This document shows positions 8,470-17,051 of a stretch of DNA of 64,000 nucleotides, one piece after another. Below the pieces are notes generated by a model. It was not told the origin of the DNA. It worked only from the letters and a program-made list of their open reading frames with translations, and searched no databases. The DNA is from Legionella sp. PC1000 (GTDB taxonomy: Bacteria; Pseudomonadota; Gammaproteobacteria; Legionellales; Legionellaceae). A program made the translations under genes and the position numbers. The first letter of the stretch is position 1. Each line of letters begins with the position of its first letter. The stretch is taken from assembly GCF_014109805.1 (NCBI RefSeq), contig NZ_CP059400.1, positions 2,388,001 through 2,452,000 on the forward strand, written 5' to 3'.

Positions 8470-9480
8470 ATGGCAAGAACAAAATTTTCATTTTGGTCTG
8501 ATGCAGCAGATGAAGAGTATTTTGTAGTGAAACTTAAAAAAGGAACAGAAGAACTCACTGCGATAAATGCAATACACGACCATATTTCCAACTCTATTTA
8601 TCAAGTCCTTGGGGTATGTACAGCAAATTTATATATTGGATACTATCAAAAAATGCTTGCTTTAATATCAAAGGTCTTACCTGGTTACAAAGATCTTATT
8701 GAATGGCTTAACAACAAAAATGCATTAGAAGAAATTGAACAATATAATAAAGTTGATGAATTTGTAAACGCCTATAAAAAATTTGAAAGTGATTTATCAA
8801 TTAACGGAAAAGAAAGTTTACTTGCCGCAGCGATTATCTTAGAGGATCTGGATGTTCTAGGCGCGGGTCTACGTAACATAGGTCTTATCAAGTTTTCGGG
8901 TAAACACCAAATTATAAAAATAGATCCCAGTGATTCTATATTTGATATCCCATCAGATAGGATTGATGCTGCCCTGGCTAAGTTTGAATCCAATTTATCA
9001 TGGGACAATCCTTTAATATATTCACTCTTTTCCTTAAGCAAAGTATGCAATAATCCTAACAACATACTAGGCAATTTACATTTTAGTGAGTTTTTTCATG
9101 ACATTGATAAAGAAAAACTGAAATATGAGTTAGCAAAATTTACGAGTTTAGATGATGCCTACATTAAAAAACTTATTATCCGTGATGAATACATAGAACT
9201 ATTATCAATGGATGATAAAAAATTATATTTAGAACAATTATCTAACTTATTAGTGCGTAAAAAAAACATTTTGAAAAAAACTTTAAATTTACCTGAAATA
9301 AAAGTAACTCCGCCAGAACCAGCTCCAGTTTTCATAAAGGATGCTGTCTTCAGTGAACCAGTAGAACATATTAAACATGGTGCCTCTAAGCCTTTTAAAG
9401 TTAAAAGAATTGTGCCTTCAAAGGATCTGGATGCAGATTTGGTTAGTTGTACGTCGGATTTTATGATGAAAATCGTTTAG
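8470..9480 (+). CDS. Hypothetical protein, possible kinase-like effector
   Basis: A 336-residue soluble protein with SD-like AAGG/AAAGG directly before ATG 8470. Around residues 117-155 it reads L-L-A-A-A-I-I-L-E-D-L-D-V-L-G-A-G-L-R-N-I-G-L-I followed, after a short hairpin, by I-I-K-I-D-P-S-D-S. This N-I-G ... K-I-D layout resembles the catalytic and metal-binding loops of HipA or PI-kinase-like folds found in some Legionella effectors. That is inference from a short motif only. The C-terminal 60 residues are Pro/Lys-rich then end in a polar-hydrophobic tail, compatible with a Dot/Icm signal. No orthologue name can be given. Confidence 0.5.
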   Translation: MARTKFSFWSDAADEEYFVVKLKKGTEELTAINAIHDHISNSIYQVLGVCTANLYIGYYQKMLALISKVLPGYKDLIEWLNNKNALEEIEQYNKVDEFVNAYKKFESDLSINGKESLLAAAIILEDLDVLGAGLRNIGLIKFSGKHQIIKIDPSDSIFDIPSDRIDAALAKFESNLSWDNPLIYSLFSLSKVCNNPNNILGNLHFSEFFHDIDKEKLKYELAKFTSLDDAYIKKLIIRDEYIELLSMDDKKLYLEQLSNLLVRKKNILKKTLNLPEIKVTPPEPAPVFIKDAVFSEPVEHIKHGASKPFKVKRIVPSKDLDADLVSCTSDFMMKIV

Positions 9481-9499
9481 AAAACCCTAAAATGGCTCA

Positions 9500-9732
9500 A
9501 TGCCTTCAGATTTCCGGAATGATGCAAAGTTTTTAACTAGATTGGGATTTAAATTAGCTTATTTTTCAACTGCTTATTACAAATAAATTTGCACATCATA
9601 CTCGACTATAAAAATGAACCGGGATGGCACATGGTTTCAAAAAAATGTGACGTCAGGCCTGCCGATAACTGGCAAGAATATAATAGCGGAGTTTATACTC
9701 AACCAATTACTGGTAAAAGCCTACTAAGATAG
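9500..9732 (+). pseudogene. Possible remnant of a small gene with a frameshift
   Basis: Two short frames look protein-like and abut in different phases. The first runs from ATG 9500 (MPSDFRNDAKFLTRLGF...) to a TAA near 9595; the second is open from 9553 to TAG 9730-9732 and includes PGWHMVSKKCDVRPADNW. Joined by one frameshift they would give a protein of about 75 residues. A rho-independent terminator follows at 9761. No family recognised, so this may be chance. Confidence 0.25.
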
Positions 9733-9760
9733 ATTCCGTATAAAATCACTTTATAAAAAT

Positions 9761-9798
9761 CAATGGGCTCTCCCTAAAGCAGAACCCATTGTTTTTTT
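9761..9798 (+). terminator. Rho-independent terminator
   Basis: CAATGGG (9761-9767) pairs with CCCATTG (9785-9791), extended by a few further pairs, and is followed by a run of seven T. It terminates plus-strand transcription coming from the gene at 8470. Confidence 0.8.
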
Positions 9799-9813
9799 AA
9801 GATAACTCAAGAC

Positions 9814-10386
9814 TCAATTAGGTTTGGAAAGAATAGGAGGCTCATAAGTTGATTCGTTATTATTATAAACAGCCATTCCCTCAAATAAATCAATATCTTC
9901 CCATTCCATACTTTGAGCATGAGTAACTCCTTTACGTGTTTTAACATTTTCAATAATTACACTAGGGGAACCCGTAAACATGGGCTTTATACCTAGTTCA
10001 GTGCATTGAGTCGTATACTTCTCGATCTCTTGCCGAGCTACTAGAATCTGCTCGGTTGCTTGCTCATAAATATCTACTCCTGAGGCCTGCTTAAGTTCAT
10101 TACCTCTTTTTTCTAGGGCCTTTAATCTGGCAACCACATTTTCCATAAATTCAATATCTAATTTATGAGGTCCCTCTTCACGTCCGTTCGGAATACCATT
10201 GTTACAATTTAACTTAATAGCAGTGGCTTCGCTAAGTCGGTTATGCAAGTAGTCAGAAAGTAGCTCTCCTACTCGTCCAGAAGCTTGCTCTAACCAAGCT
10301 TGAGAAACATTCATGAAACATCCACGCAAAATCATTTTCCCTGCATTATTGGGTCCAATTTGATCCATAGGCTGGATTTTAGACAT
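9814..10386 (-). CDS. Hypothetical protein with helical middle region
   Basis: A 190-residue soluble protein with a strong AAGGAGG ribosome-binding site seven bases before ATG 10386. The central part (about residues 75-130) is rich in Glu, Lys, Ala and Gln and probably forms a long helix or coiled coil; the C-terminal region is acidic and ends in a Pro-rich tail. No domain recognised. It lies 111 bp downstream of the ankyrin-type protein gene on the same strand and could be a partner or second effector, but nothing in the sequence shows a function. Confidence 0.6.
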   Translation of the reverse strand: MSKIQPMDQIGPNNAGKMILRGCFMNVSQAWLEQASGRVGELLSDYLHNRLSEATAIKLNCNNGIPNGREEGPHKLDIEFMENVVARLKALEKRGNELKQASGVDIYEQATEQILVARQEIEKYTTQCTELGIKPMFTGSPSVIIENVKTRKGVTHAQSMEWEDIDLFEGMAVYNNNESTYEPPILSKPN

Positions 10387-10497
10387 GGGTTCCTCCTTAA
10401 AACCAATTATTTTGTATAATTATAGAACATACTGGTTAAGTCATTCTTGAACTCATATTTTTATAAGCAAAGAAAATAGGGGATGACACACTGTCCA

Positions 10498-13400
10498 TTA
10501 TCTTGGCGAATGCATCGCAGCGTCCTGTTTGTCGCTACTCAACTTTATTTGCTGCAGAGAACCCTTATAAGAATGAGCGGAAGCGTCTACAAGAAAAGGA
10601 TTCGGAGCGAATTGCAAGGAGTCGATTGCCACTAGTTGGGTTTGGGCAGAGTTCATTGTTTCAATGAGCTTTAGTTTTAAGGATGGAGGTAAAACCTTAT
10701 CAGGCATTGAATTAATTCCTTCAGCCAATTTATGATTGTGCTCTTTCAATGCCGGAATACTGGTTTCTTTAATTGCTTTTTGTATGACATCAAATATTGA
10801 TTTTAATTCTTTGGGAAAATGTACTGATTTATCGCCAATTTTTAATACAGTCGTATCAGTATAATCACCAAAAAGCCCATATTTTTTAGTGAGCTTCCAT
10901 TTTTTATGTTCTATTAATTGTTCAAATACTTCTGAAAATTGATTCTGCATGATCTTAATATTTACATCATAGGATTCGAACAATTTTTTTAGAGGATCAC
11001 CACATCTTTGTGCCTCTTTCATTAATGTACCGCTAAGCATCCCTGTTCTTATTGCGTAAGGATTTGCATTATGCGCTAATAAAAATTGGCATCGATCCAT
11101 ACTTCTCTGGTGAATTGCAACCCACAAAGGATACTGACGCCCACCATTGATATTATCGATTTCTGCATTGACCAATTGAGGAAATTTCTTTAAAACCGCA
11201 TCTGCTATCTCGTAGTTCTTATCATACAGGGATTTAATAAAGATTTTTTTGCACCATTCTTCACTGACATTTTTTATTGAAAATAACTCTTTAAATAAAA
11301 CGTTATTGTTCCTTTGATAATACAAATCAAGATCATCAGTGCGTGCAAGAAAAGCAGGGTCTTCTTTTAATTTTTTAATACACTTTATGTATACCTCTTC
11401 ATTGTTATGCAATAATCCTAATAGATACATTTGGTTTAAAGCCTCGGGTTTTAAACCATCTAAGGCGATGGGGTTTATTAACTGATTAAATGCATTTTCA
11501 TCTTTTTCAAAAAGGATGAAGGGATCAGTTTGACTTTGTGGACTCTTGAGTAACAGATAATTTTTATCGAGAATAAAACCACCAATCTCTTTACACAGAT
11601 CGATTTTTTTATGATGTAAAGCGATGAGATAATATTCAATTAACTGCTCTTGAGCTAGCTTTTTAATGTCCACTTTTTTTTCAACAAGCTCAAATAATTC
11701 GGGTTTTTGAGTCAGGACTTTCCAGGGAGATAAGGCAACCACAGAGCCTTTTTTAAAGAGTATGTTGGGATCACGTGCAACAACGTGCAACACTGAATTT
11801 ATGATTTCTACATTACCATGCTTGAGTGCCAATAAATAGATGCTATGAAGTGTGTCTTGAGTTTGTTCCGTATAATTTATACCCGCTAATGCTTGAGTGA
11901 ATGGAAGCGTTCGTCCGTCATCAAATGTTCCTGTCTCACACAGTTCAACAAACCGATTTTTCGCTGTGCCTGCTTCATGCTGAAGCATTGCGGCAAAAGT
12001 AATATTTTCTTGACACCGCTTAATCATGCTTTGGTTATTATTTTTTAGCGCTAAGACATATGCTTCATACCATTGCTCCCCTTTTATGAGTATGGGATAA
12101 ATCTTTTCGCTCAACGCTCCCCCTGCTCGATACAAGCGATGTATAGGACGTTCACCTTGTTTGTCTTTGGCGAATAATAAAGAGGGATTGCGTGATGCAA
12201 TATCTACAAAAAGTTCTGGTTGATGAAGAGTAAGATAATGCAAACAATTTCGCCCTGCTTCATCGGTTAATAAAAAATTGACCTTTCTGCCTAATAACAT
12301 ACGCATCACTTCGACACTATTATTTTGCGCAGCGATATTCAATAATGGAGTGGGCGTTTTAGTTAATGCACCGGAATAGATCAATTCAGTAGGATTAACT
12401 AAATCAGTTTTATCTTTGTGGAATTGATCATAGTATTCTAAAAGTAAATTAAAAGTGTATCCTTGATCCAGACGTACAGCATCAGCAAGTGCGTGCTCAA
12501 ATGCCTTCTTCTCAAGACGGTGTCCTTTTTCAAGTAGAAAATTAATTACTTGTTTGTCACCGCTGGAGAACGCATGAATCAGTACGTTTTGATCCACGTA
12601 TTCTTTTTTATAATAGCGACCTACAAATTCTAGCTGTCCATAGGATACAGCGCTTTTAAATGCTTGTTTTTTAGCTGCTTCAAGTTTCACCGATCCTAGC
12701 GTTCGTTCCAGATATTCAACTAACTTTTTATCCCCGTTTTGTACGGCATAGGCTAATGCATCGAGCTTTGTAAAATTATCCTGCTGATCCAGTGTGTCTT
12801 TCCTTTTTTCATAAATGGAAGTTACTAATTCGGTAGCAGACGGATAAATAGTTGGCAATACTTCAGGATTTGGATCATGTAATCGTGAATACACATGCAT
12901 ACGTACACCCGTGTACGTCCCTTGAAACTTTACTTCATCAAAATGTAAAGCACTATGAATTGCCTCATCAAACATTTTACTTACAGCTGATTTAAGTGCT
13001 GCTGCATTTTCCTCTGCAGTTTCTTTTTGAGGTATTTTAATAATCCAGGACTCCCCATAAGCGGGATCAATCACTTCAATTTGGTCGCCAACACGTGTTA
13101 TCGATATAGAATGTTTGTTACAACTCAGAGTAAATCCTACACCTTGCTGTTTGCTTGGATCGAGTGTTAAATAGGTTGCAAGGGTTTCCTTGAGTTCTTC
13201 AACGGTAATAATGCCCGCAAATTGTTGATGATAAGTTAGGGGAAATGGCTCCCCCTTCCGTTCAAATAGAGCTTCTAAAGCCCCTTTCATGCGATCCTGT
13301 TGCGTCCCGGCTTCAATACGTAGAGTTCGATGCAACCATAACGTATTTTGAATAAAGGTTTCATATGCCTGATGCACTTCAGGGCTAATATTTTCTGCAA

Positions 13401-13605
13401 GAGGATCAGAGTCATAAATGAGTTTTAATATCTTTTCATATTCCCCATATTTTCCTGTTAATGTGCAATACAATCGCCAAATTCCTAACCCCAGGCAAAC
13501 CCCTTCGTTAGTGACCTCCTTGTTAAAACTTGCAGTATCCCCCCTAAAACGTCCTTGCCATTTGCTCGCTTTTTCTATTAATACCTCTTGTGGAAGTGAT
13601 GGCAT
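10498..13605 (-). CDS. Large ankyrin-repeat protein with a YopT-like (C58) cysteine protease signature
   Basis: 1035 residues. The N-terminal domain shows the three elements of a papain-like C58/YopT active site in the right order: G-V-C-L-G-L-G-I-W (Cys37), N-K-H-S-I-S-I (His165) and V-I-D-P-A-Y-G-E (Asp180). From about residue 275 to 880 there are repeated helix pairs with ankyrin-like phrasing such as T-P-L-L-N-I-A-A-Q-N-N-S-V-E-V and G-R-N-C-L-H-Y-L. The C-terminal 130 residues have no recognised domain. Known C58 proteases (YopT, AvrPphB) are injected toxins, so this looks like a Dot/Icm effector in which ankyrin repeats choose the host target. Ribosome-binding site weak. Function is inferred. 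Confidence 0.7.
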   Translation of the reverse strand: MPSLPQEVLIEKASKWQGRFRGDTASFNKEVTNEGVCLGLGIWRLYCTLTGKYGEYEKILKLIYDSDPLAENISPEVHQAYETFIQNTLWLHRTLRIEAGTQQDRMKGALEALFERKGEPFPLTYHQQFAGIITVEELKETLATYLTLDPSKQQGVGFTLSCNKHSISITRVGDQIEVIDPAYGESWIIKIPQKETAEENAAALKSAVSKMFDEAIHSALHFDEVKFQGTYTGVRMHVYSRLHDPNPEVLPTIYPSATELVTSIYEKRKDTLDQQDNFTKLDALAYAVQNGDKKLVEYLERTLGSVKLEAAKKQAFKSAVSYGQLEFVGRYYKKEYVDQNVLIHAFSSGDKQVINFLLEKGHRLEKKAFEHALADAVRLDQGYTFNLLLEYYDQFHKDKTDLVNPTELIYSGALTKTPTPLLNIAAQNNSVEVMRMLLGRKVNFLLTDEAGRNCLHYLTLHQPELFVDIASRNPSLLFAKDKQGERPIHRLYRAGGALSEKIYPILIKGEQWYEAYVLALKNNNQSMIKRCQENITFAAMLQHEAGTAKNRFVELCETGTFDDGRTLPFTQALAGINYTEQTQDTLHSIYLLALKHGNVEIINSVLHVVARDPNILFKKGSVVALSPWKVLTQKPELFELVEKKVDIKKLAQEQLIEYYLIALHHKKIDLCKEIGGFILDKNYLLLKSPQSQTDPFILFEKDENAFNQLINPIALDGLKPEALNQMYLLGLLHNNEEVYIKCIKKLKEDPAFLARTDDLDLYYQRNNNVLFKELFSIKNVSEEWCKKIFIKSLYDKNYEIADAVLKKFPQLVNAEIDNINGGRQYPLWVAIHQRSMDRCQFLLAHNANPYAIRTGMLSGTLMKEAQRCGDPLKKLFESYDVNIKIMQNQFSEVFEQLIEHKKWKLTKKYGLFGDYTDTTVLKIGDKSVHFPKELKSIFDVIQKAIKETSIPALKEHNHKLAEGINSMPDKVLPPSLKLKLIETMNSAQTQLVAIDSLQFAPNPFLVDASAHSYKGSLQQIKLSSDKQDAAMHSPR

Positions 13606-13711
13606 ATTGATACCGTGATTTAATAAGCTTATTGTTTATATATAGCACAACAACACACTCCTTTTACTGAAGAGAAACTCATTTAACCTCAACTCGACGT
13701 AAGAATCAGGC

Positions 13712-14206
13712 CTAGTCCTCGTATTGAGCTTGAAGCTTCTTAGGTAAGTCGAGAGTTAATAAATTAATTTTAGGAGGCAAGCTATTTGAATCAAGCGATT
13801 GCTCAAAAAATTGCTTCGCTTTCTCTTCATTAGGAGTTTCTAAAAATAAGAAATCATAAACAGTTTCATTAGAATCAACTAATAAATAGAGCCATTTTTT
13901 CTTGATCTTGTGCTCTATTTTTTTCATGGTTAATTGATTTTTATCTACTGTTTTTTTAGGAGTTAATTTCTCCAGTTGGTTTTTACGATAATAATCAGAA
14001 ACATTATCCAAACTATAATCTGTGAGCTTAATTCCTCGTTCATCTGAAAGTTCTAAAAGATTGGAATAGCTTAGTGAAAGGCCTCTCCAAAACACAACGG
14101 TAGGTAGGACGTATTTTATAACCCCCCTATTTTTTAAATACCACAAAACATTAGGGATTAGAAATAACAAATCAGTCCAAAGCGAACAGCGAAATAATGG
14201 AATCAT
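13712..14206 (-). pseudogene. Degenerate IS6/IS26-type transposase remnant
   Basis: The 164-residue frame retains the phrasing of IS6-family transposases: a segment like L-S-L-S-Y-S-N-L-L-E-L-S-D-E-R-G-I (family: YRDLxExMxERG) and later K-K-K-W-L-Y-L-L-V-D-S-N-E-T-V-Y-D-F-L (family: GKWxYLYRAVDSxGxTIDFxL). The usual first catalytic Asp in VDETY is missing, replaced by Q-L-T-M-K-K-I-E, and the chain stops about 40 residues after the DFL motif, before the last Glu of the DDE triad. It therefore cannot transpose. No flanking inverted repeats were found by eye. Confidence 0.65.
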
Positions 14207-14352
14207 ATTTTAAGTTAATTACAATAAAATCCTTCTTCAAATAATAGCAAATTGCTTTTGGACGAGAGTCTATTTTTTTAGCACAGTCCATAGAATCAAA
14301 TAAAAGAAAAGATTAATATGGGTGCCTAAAAAAATCTATTTTAGAGGTATTT

Positions 14353-15927
14353 ATGAAGGAACTAATAGAAGCTATGGTATCTAACCCTGATGAATTCATT
14401 CGCTTAATTTCTGAGAACTTAGATATATTGTCTTTAAAAGATGCTACTTATTTGGATTCCGTTGACCCTTTAAAATTACATGATTTATTCGAATATGGCG
14501 GTTTAGCCCCTTTTGCTGGTCATTCTTTGGGACCGGTATTCAAACCTGCCGTGAGAGAAATAAAGCGAATTACTAAGTTACAGGCAACTCATTTACATGA
14601 AGGGCATTTTTCGGAAACTCATGAACGAGGCGGTAACTGGTTTGATTGCGATATTGAGGAAGACGCAATTAAAGCAATGCAGGCAATGTTAGGTTTTTCC
14701 GAGCCTTGTGAATTTCTCTATACTCAGGAAGGCTTATCTTCTAATCTAGGTCGACTGGTTGATACTTTTTACCGCCCTACCCTTACTGATTGGCAATCAG
14801 GAAAAACTGGTATTTGTCATTTAGGAAAAGAATTTTTCTCCGATCAAGCCATCATTGAATCCATCTTAAAAAGAGGAATACACACTGCAAAACAATTTGG
14901 CGTTTTTAGCCCCTCCAGCCGTATCCCTAATCCCGCATCCCTTACCCTAAAAATTCTGCCGGATGAAAAAGGGCTCTATAGCGAAGAGGCAATTATTGCT
15001 TTTATCAAAAAAAATGCAGGCCAAATTCAGATTTTACACTTATCGGATCTGGTATTTAGTACAGGACAACGACTTGATATCACCTACATTTTAAATGAAT
15101 TAAAGGATGTAATCACGAAGCACCAGATTATTGTGGGCCTCGATTTAGCTCATACAGTAGGAAATAGGATTTTAAATCTGAAAGAATTACCCGTTACTTA
15201 TGCTGTAGGTTGTGGCTATAAACATATTTGTGGCTCGGCAGGTAGTGGATTTGGTATGTATGTTAGTAAGAATACAGATTTGGAAAAATACCCACCAATT
15301 CAAGGTTGGAAAGCAGCAGCTTCAGATAAAGTCTTCGGATTAATCGACGATTTTGATGCTAAAATTATGATGCAAAAAGGTGCTTGGGCATTCAGATGCA
15401 GCAATCCCTCCCCTATCGCTCTTGCTCCAGTAAAAACCTATATGCAAACAATGAGCCAAATTGGCTGGGATAAATTAATTGCTAAATCAGAATGCCTCAC
15501 TCGTTATATGCATGCGCTCCTGCAACAGTTTTTGGGTGACAAAATTGAGTGGATTACTCCTGACGACCCTAAGCGGCGAGGCGCTATGCTGGTTTTTCGT
15601 GTTAAAGGAATCAGCGATGTCAGGCAGATAGAAACTATGCTAAAACAATCAAGCGAATTAGGACAATTTGAAATAGATGTACGTCCCCCTAACAATATTC
15701 GTGTTACTGCGCATTATGGCTATACTCAGTTTACTGATATTCATAATATGGTTTCTCGCCTCACGCAAGTTGTAAATCTGTTACTGGAACAAAAAAAGGT
15801 GGAGAGCTCCAGTTTAAGCCCGAAACAGCGAGGAAAAGATGGATTTTTTGATAAGCCGGTCATTTTGGGAAAAACAGATCATACCAATCCTCAACTTCAA
15901 ACTGATAATGGGAGTTATAGTCCTTAG
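14353..15927 (+). CDS. Kynureninase-like PLP enzyme
   Basis: Fold type I PLP enzyme of the kynureninase group, which cleaves L-kynurenine (or 3-hydroxykynurenine) to anthranilate (or 3-hydroxyanthranilate) and alanine. Visible: A-G-H-S-L-G-P near residue 55, N-W-F-D-C-D near 95, a catalytic-cofactor pair V-G-L-D-L-A-H-T-V-G-N (Asp264, His267), and the Schiff-base lysine in G-Y-K-H-I-C-G-S-A-G-S (Lys290). At 524 residues it is longer than usual (about 410-460): the last 45 residues are a polar tail and the N-terminal about 30 are extra. Good AGAGG site before ATG. An HxlR regulator follows 90 bp downstream on the same strand. Confidence 0.75.
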   Translation: MKELIEAMVSNPDEFIRLISENLDILSLKDATYLDSVDPLKLHDLFEYGGLAPFAGHSLGPVFKPAVREIKRITKLQATHLHEGHFSETHERGGNWFDCDIEEDAIKAMQAMLGFSEPCEFLYTQEGLSSNLGRLVDTFYRPTLTDWQSGKTGICHLGKEFFSDQAIIESILKRGIHTAKQFGVFSPSSRIPNPASLTLKILPDEKGLYSEEAIIAFIKKNAGQIQILHLSDLVFSTGQRLDITYILNELKDVITKHQIIVGLDLAHTVGNRILNLKELPVTYAVGCGYKHICGSAGSGFGMYVSKNTDLEKYPPIQGWKAAASDKVFGLIDDFDAKIMMQKGAWAFRCSNPSPIALAPVKTYMQTMSQIGWDKLIAKSECLTRYMHALLQQFLGDKIEWITPDDPKRRGAMLVFRVKGISDVRQIETMLKQSSELGQFEIDVRPPNNIRVTAHYGYTQFTDIHNMVSRLTQVVNLLLEQKKVESSSLSPKQRGKDGFFDKPVILGKTDHTNPQLQTDNGSYSP

Positions 15928-16016
15928 GTGCAACCACTCACAATATGGCATAACTTATATTTTTTTACGATACGAGTTATGCCTGCTATCTACTTCTATT
16001 TTAATGGTTCTTCTTC

Positions 16017-16388
16017 ATGTCTAAAAAAAATTTCTCTGTATATAACAAACGCTGTCCATCACATAATGTACTAGAAAAAATTAGTGACAAATGGTCCATT
16101 TTAATAATTAACATCTTATTAAATAAAACCTCTCGCTTCGGAGAGATAAAGCGTGAAGTAGGAGAAATTTCTCCTAAAATGCTCACCCAAACATTAATGA
16201 AATTAGAACGTTTCGGTTTTATAGTGAGACGTTCATTTCCAGTATTACCCATGAAAGTTGAATACTCATTAACTCCATTAGGGAACGAGTTAGGTATTAT
16301 TCTTAATTCATTAACATCATGGACTGAAAAAAATATGGATGCAATTATGATTGCCGAAAGTGAATTTTTAGAAAAGCGCGATTTGTGA
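16017..16388 (+). CDS. HxlR-family transcriptional regulator
   Basis: A 123-residue winged-helix protein typical of HxlR/YodB regulators. It has the N-terminal R-C-P-S-H-N-V-L-E-K-I-S-D-K-W-S-I-L-I pattern, the recognition region R-F-G-E-I-K-R-E-V-G-E-I-S-P-K-M-L-T-Q-T-L, and V-E-Y-S-L-T-P-L-G in the wing. Cys13 matches the N-terminal redox-sensing cysteine of YodB-type members. It lies between the kynureninase-like gene and the putative peptide locus, so either could be its target. A 7-bp dyad at 17052-17071 in the divergent promoter to its right is a candidate operator. No clear ribosome-binding site. Confidence 0.85.
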   Translation: MSKKNFSVYNKRCPSHNVLEKISDKWSILIINILLNKTSRFGEIKREVGEISPKMLTQTLMKLERFGFIVRRSFPVLPMKVEYSLTPLGNELGIILNSLTSWTEKNMDAIMIAESEFLEKRDL

Positions 16389-16389
16389 A

Positions 16390-16827
16390 TTAGTGGTCAA
16401 ACCACTTTATCAATGTCTCTTCACCCAAATTATCATATATATAGGATAAATATAGAGTCAACTTCTGTTCATAGTTTTCATCTAAGGTAGTGTCATTTGT
16501 ATTTACAATAGGCTCATGATGAAAGAAAACGCCCCCAAGGTAATTACCACAAAACTCATGATAATCTTTCGTGAATAAAAGAAATGTATGCCACATATTA
16601 TCAATATCACACATTTCCGGATGAATAGCACAAGTAAAGTCAAATAATTCGTTTTCAGGATTGTTTTTTTTATCTGACTTGTGCTTTAAACAAAGCCAAA
16701 TAAATTTCATTAGCTCTCTTAAAGCAACTTCTGCATGCATTTTTGCATGAGGATAATCCTTATTGTATCGATAAATAATTTTGTTATTTTTATAATGTAT
16801 TAATTCGTTAAGATTAGGACAGTACAT
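16390..16827 (-). CDS. Small protein with WH/C/HH signature (GRDP-like), behind a 29-residue peptide gene
   Basis: A 145-residue soluble protein. Its centre carries the pattern D76-x2-W79-H80-x3-L-x-T-x2-Y89-x2-F-C93-x3-LG-x5-H104-x-P106, the hallmark of glycine-rich-domain-protein-like (DUF1399-type) sequences, of unknown biochemical function. The conserved Asp, His, Cys and His could bind a metal or form an active site (inference). It is the second gene behind the tiny Cys peptide at 16896-16985, separated by 68 bp that form a hairpin, so it is the best candidate for a modifying or immunity protein. It is convergent with and nearly abuts the HxlR gene (1 bp gap). Confidence 0.6.
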   Translation of the reverse strand: MYCPNLNELIHYKNNKIIYRYNKDYPHAKMHAEVALRELMKFIWLCLKHKSDKKNNPENELFDFTCAIHPEMCDIDNMWHTFLLFTKDYHEFCGNYLGGVFFHHEPIVNTNDTTLDENYEQKLTLYLSYIYDNLGEETLIKWFDH

Positions 16828-16851
16828 AAATTAGACCTGTTAAGTTTTATT

Positions 16852-16887
16852 GCATGCATCATATTTCATGTCGCATATGATGCATGC
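16852..16887 (-). terminator. Intercistronic hairpin between peptide gene and GRDP-like gene
   Basis: GCATGCATCATAT (16852-16864) and ATATGATGCATGC (16875-16887) are perfect 13-bp inverted repeats with a 10-nt loop. No T-run follows on the minus strand, so it is better read as a partial attenuator or mRNA-stabilising stem that allows more peptide than enzyme, as often seen behind precursor-peptide genes. Confidence 0.6.
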
Positions 16888-16895
16888 TGCTTTAA

Positions 16896-16985
16896 TTATC
16901 CGATGCAGGTACCAGGGCCACACCATCCCTTACTTTTCTTTAATACTTTTTCTCGAACAATTTTTTTGATAATTTTTTCTTTCAT
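16896..16985 (-). CDS. 29-residue Cys-containing peptide, candidate modified-peptide precursor
   Basis: The frame from ATG 16985 to TAA 16896-16898 encodes a very basic amphipathic N-terminal part (MKEKIIKKIVREKVLKKSK) followed by the compact tail GWCGPGTCIG with Cys22 and Cys27. The ribosome-binding site AAAGGAGAACC is near-ideal, and a promoter TTGACT-N17-TATTCT lies upstream (17022-17050). Leader-like part plus short Cys/Gly core is the layout of ribosomally made, modified peptides; the resemblance to methanobactin-type precursors is in layout only, as no MbnB/MbnC-type gene is in the window. Alternatives: a free membrane-active peptide, or a metal-binding mini-protein. Confidence 0.6.
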   Translation of the reverse strand: MKEKIIKKIVREKVLKKSKGWCGPGTCIG

Positions 16986-17021
16986 AATGGTTCTCCTTTT
17001 GGGCTCCAAATTCCATTCTCG

Positions 17022-17050
17022 AGAATATAAAAGCGATATTAATCAGTCAA
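17022..17050 (-). promoter_or_regulatory. Sigma-70 type promoter for the small peptide gene
   Basis: Read on the minus strand: -35 TTGACT (17045-17050), 17-bp spacer, -10 TATTCT (17022-17027). Transcription would start near 17015, giving a leader of about 30 nt before the peptide ATG at 16985. Confidence 0.5.
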
Positions 17051-17051
17051 T

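Noticed and set aside
8210-8491. 93-codon minus-strand frame overlapping the start of the gene at 8470
   Set aside because: It spans a hairpin repeat and has no convincing start; the plus-strand gene has a ribosome-binding site and a coherent long frame.
16896-16985. Reading the small Cys peptide as a methanobactin precursor
   Set aside because: Size and layout are similar, but no MbnB/MbnC-type (DUF692) gene is in the window and the core lacks the typical cysteine spacing; kept only as a general modified-peptide candidate.
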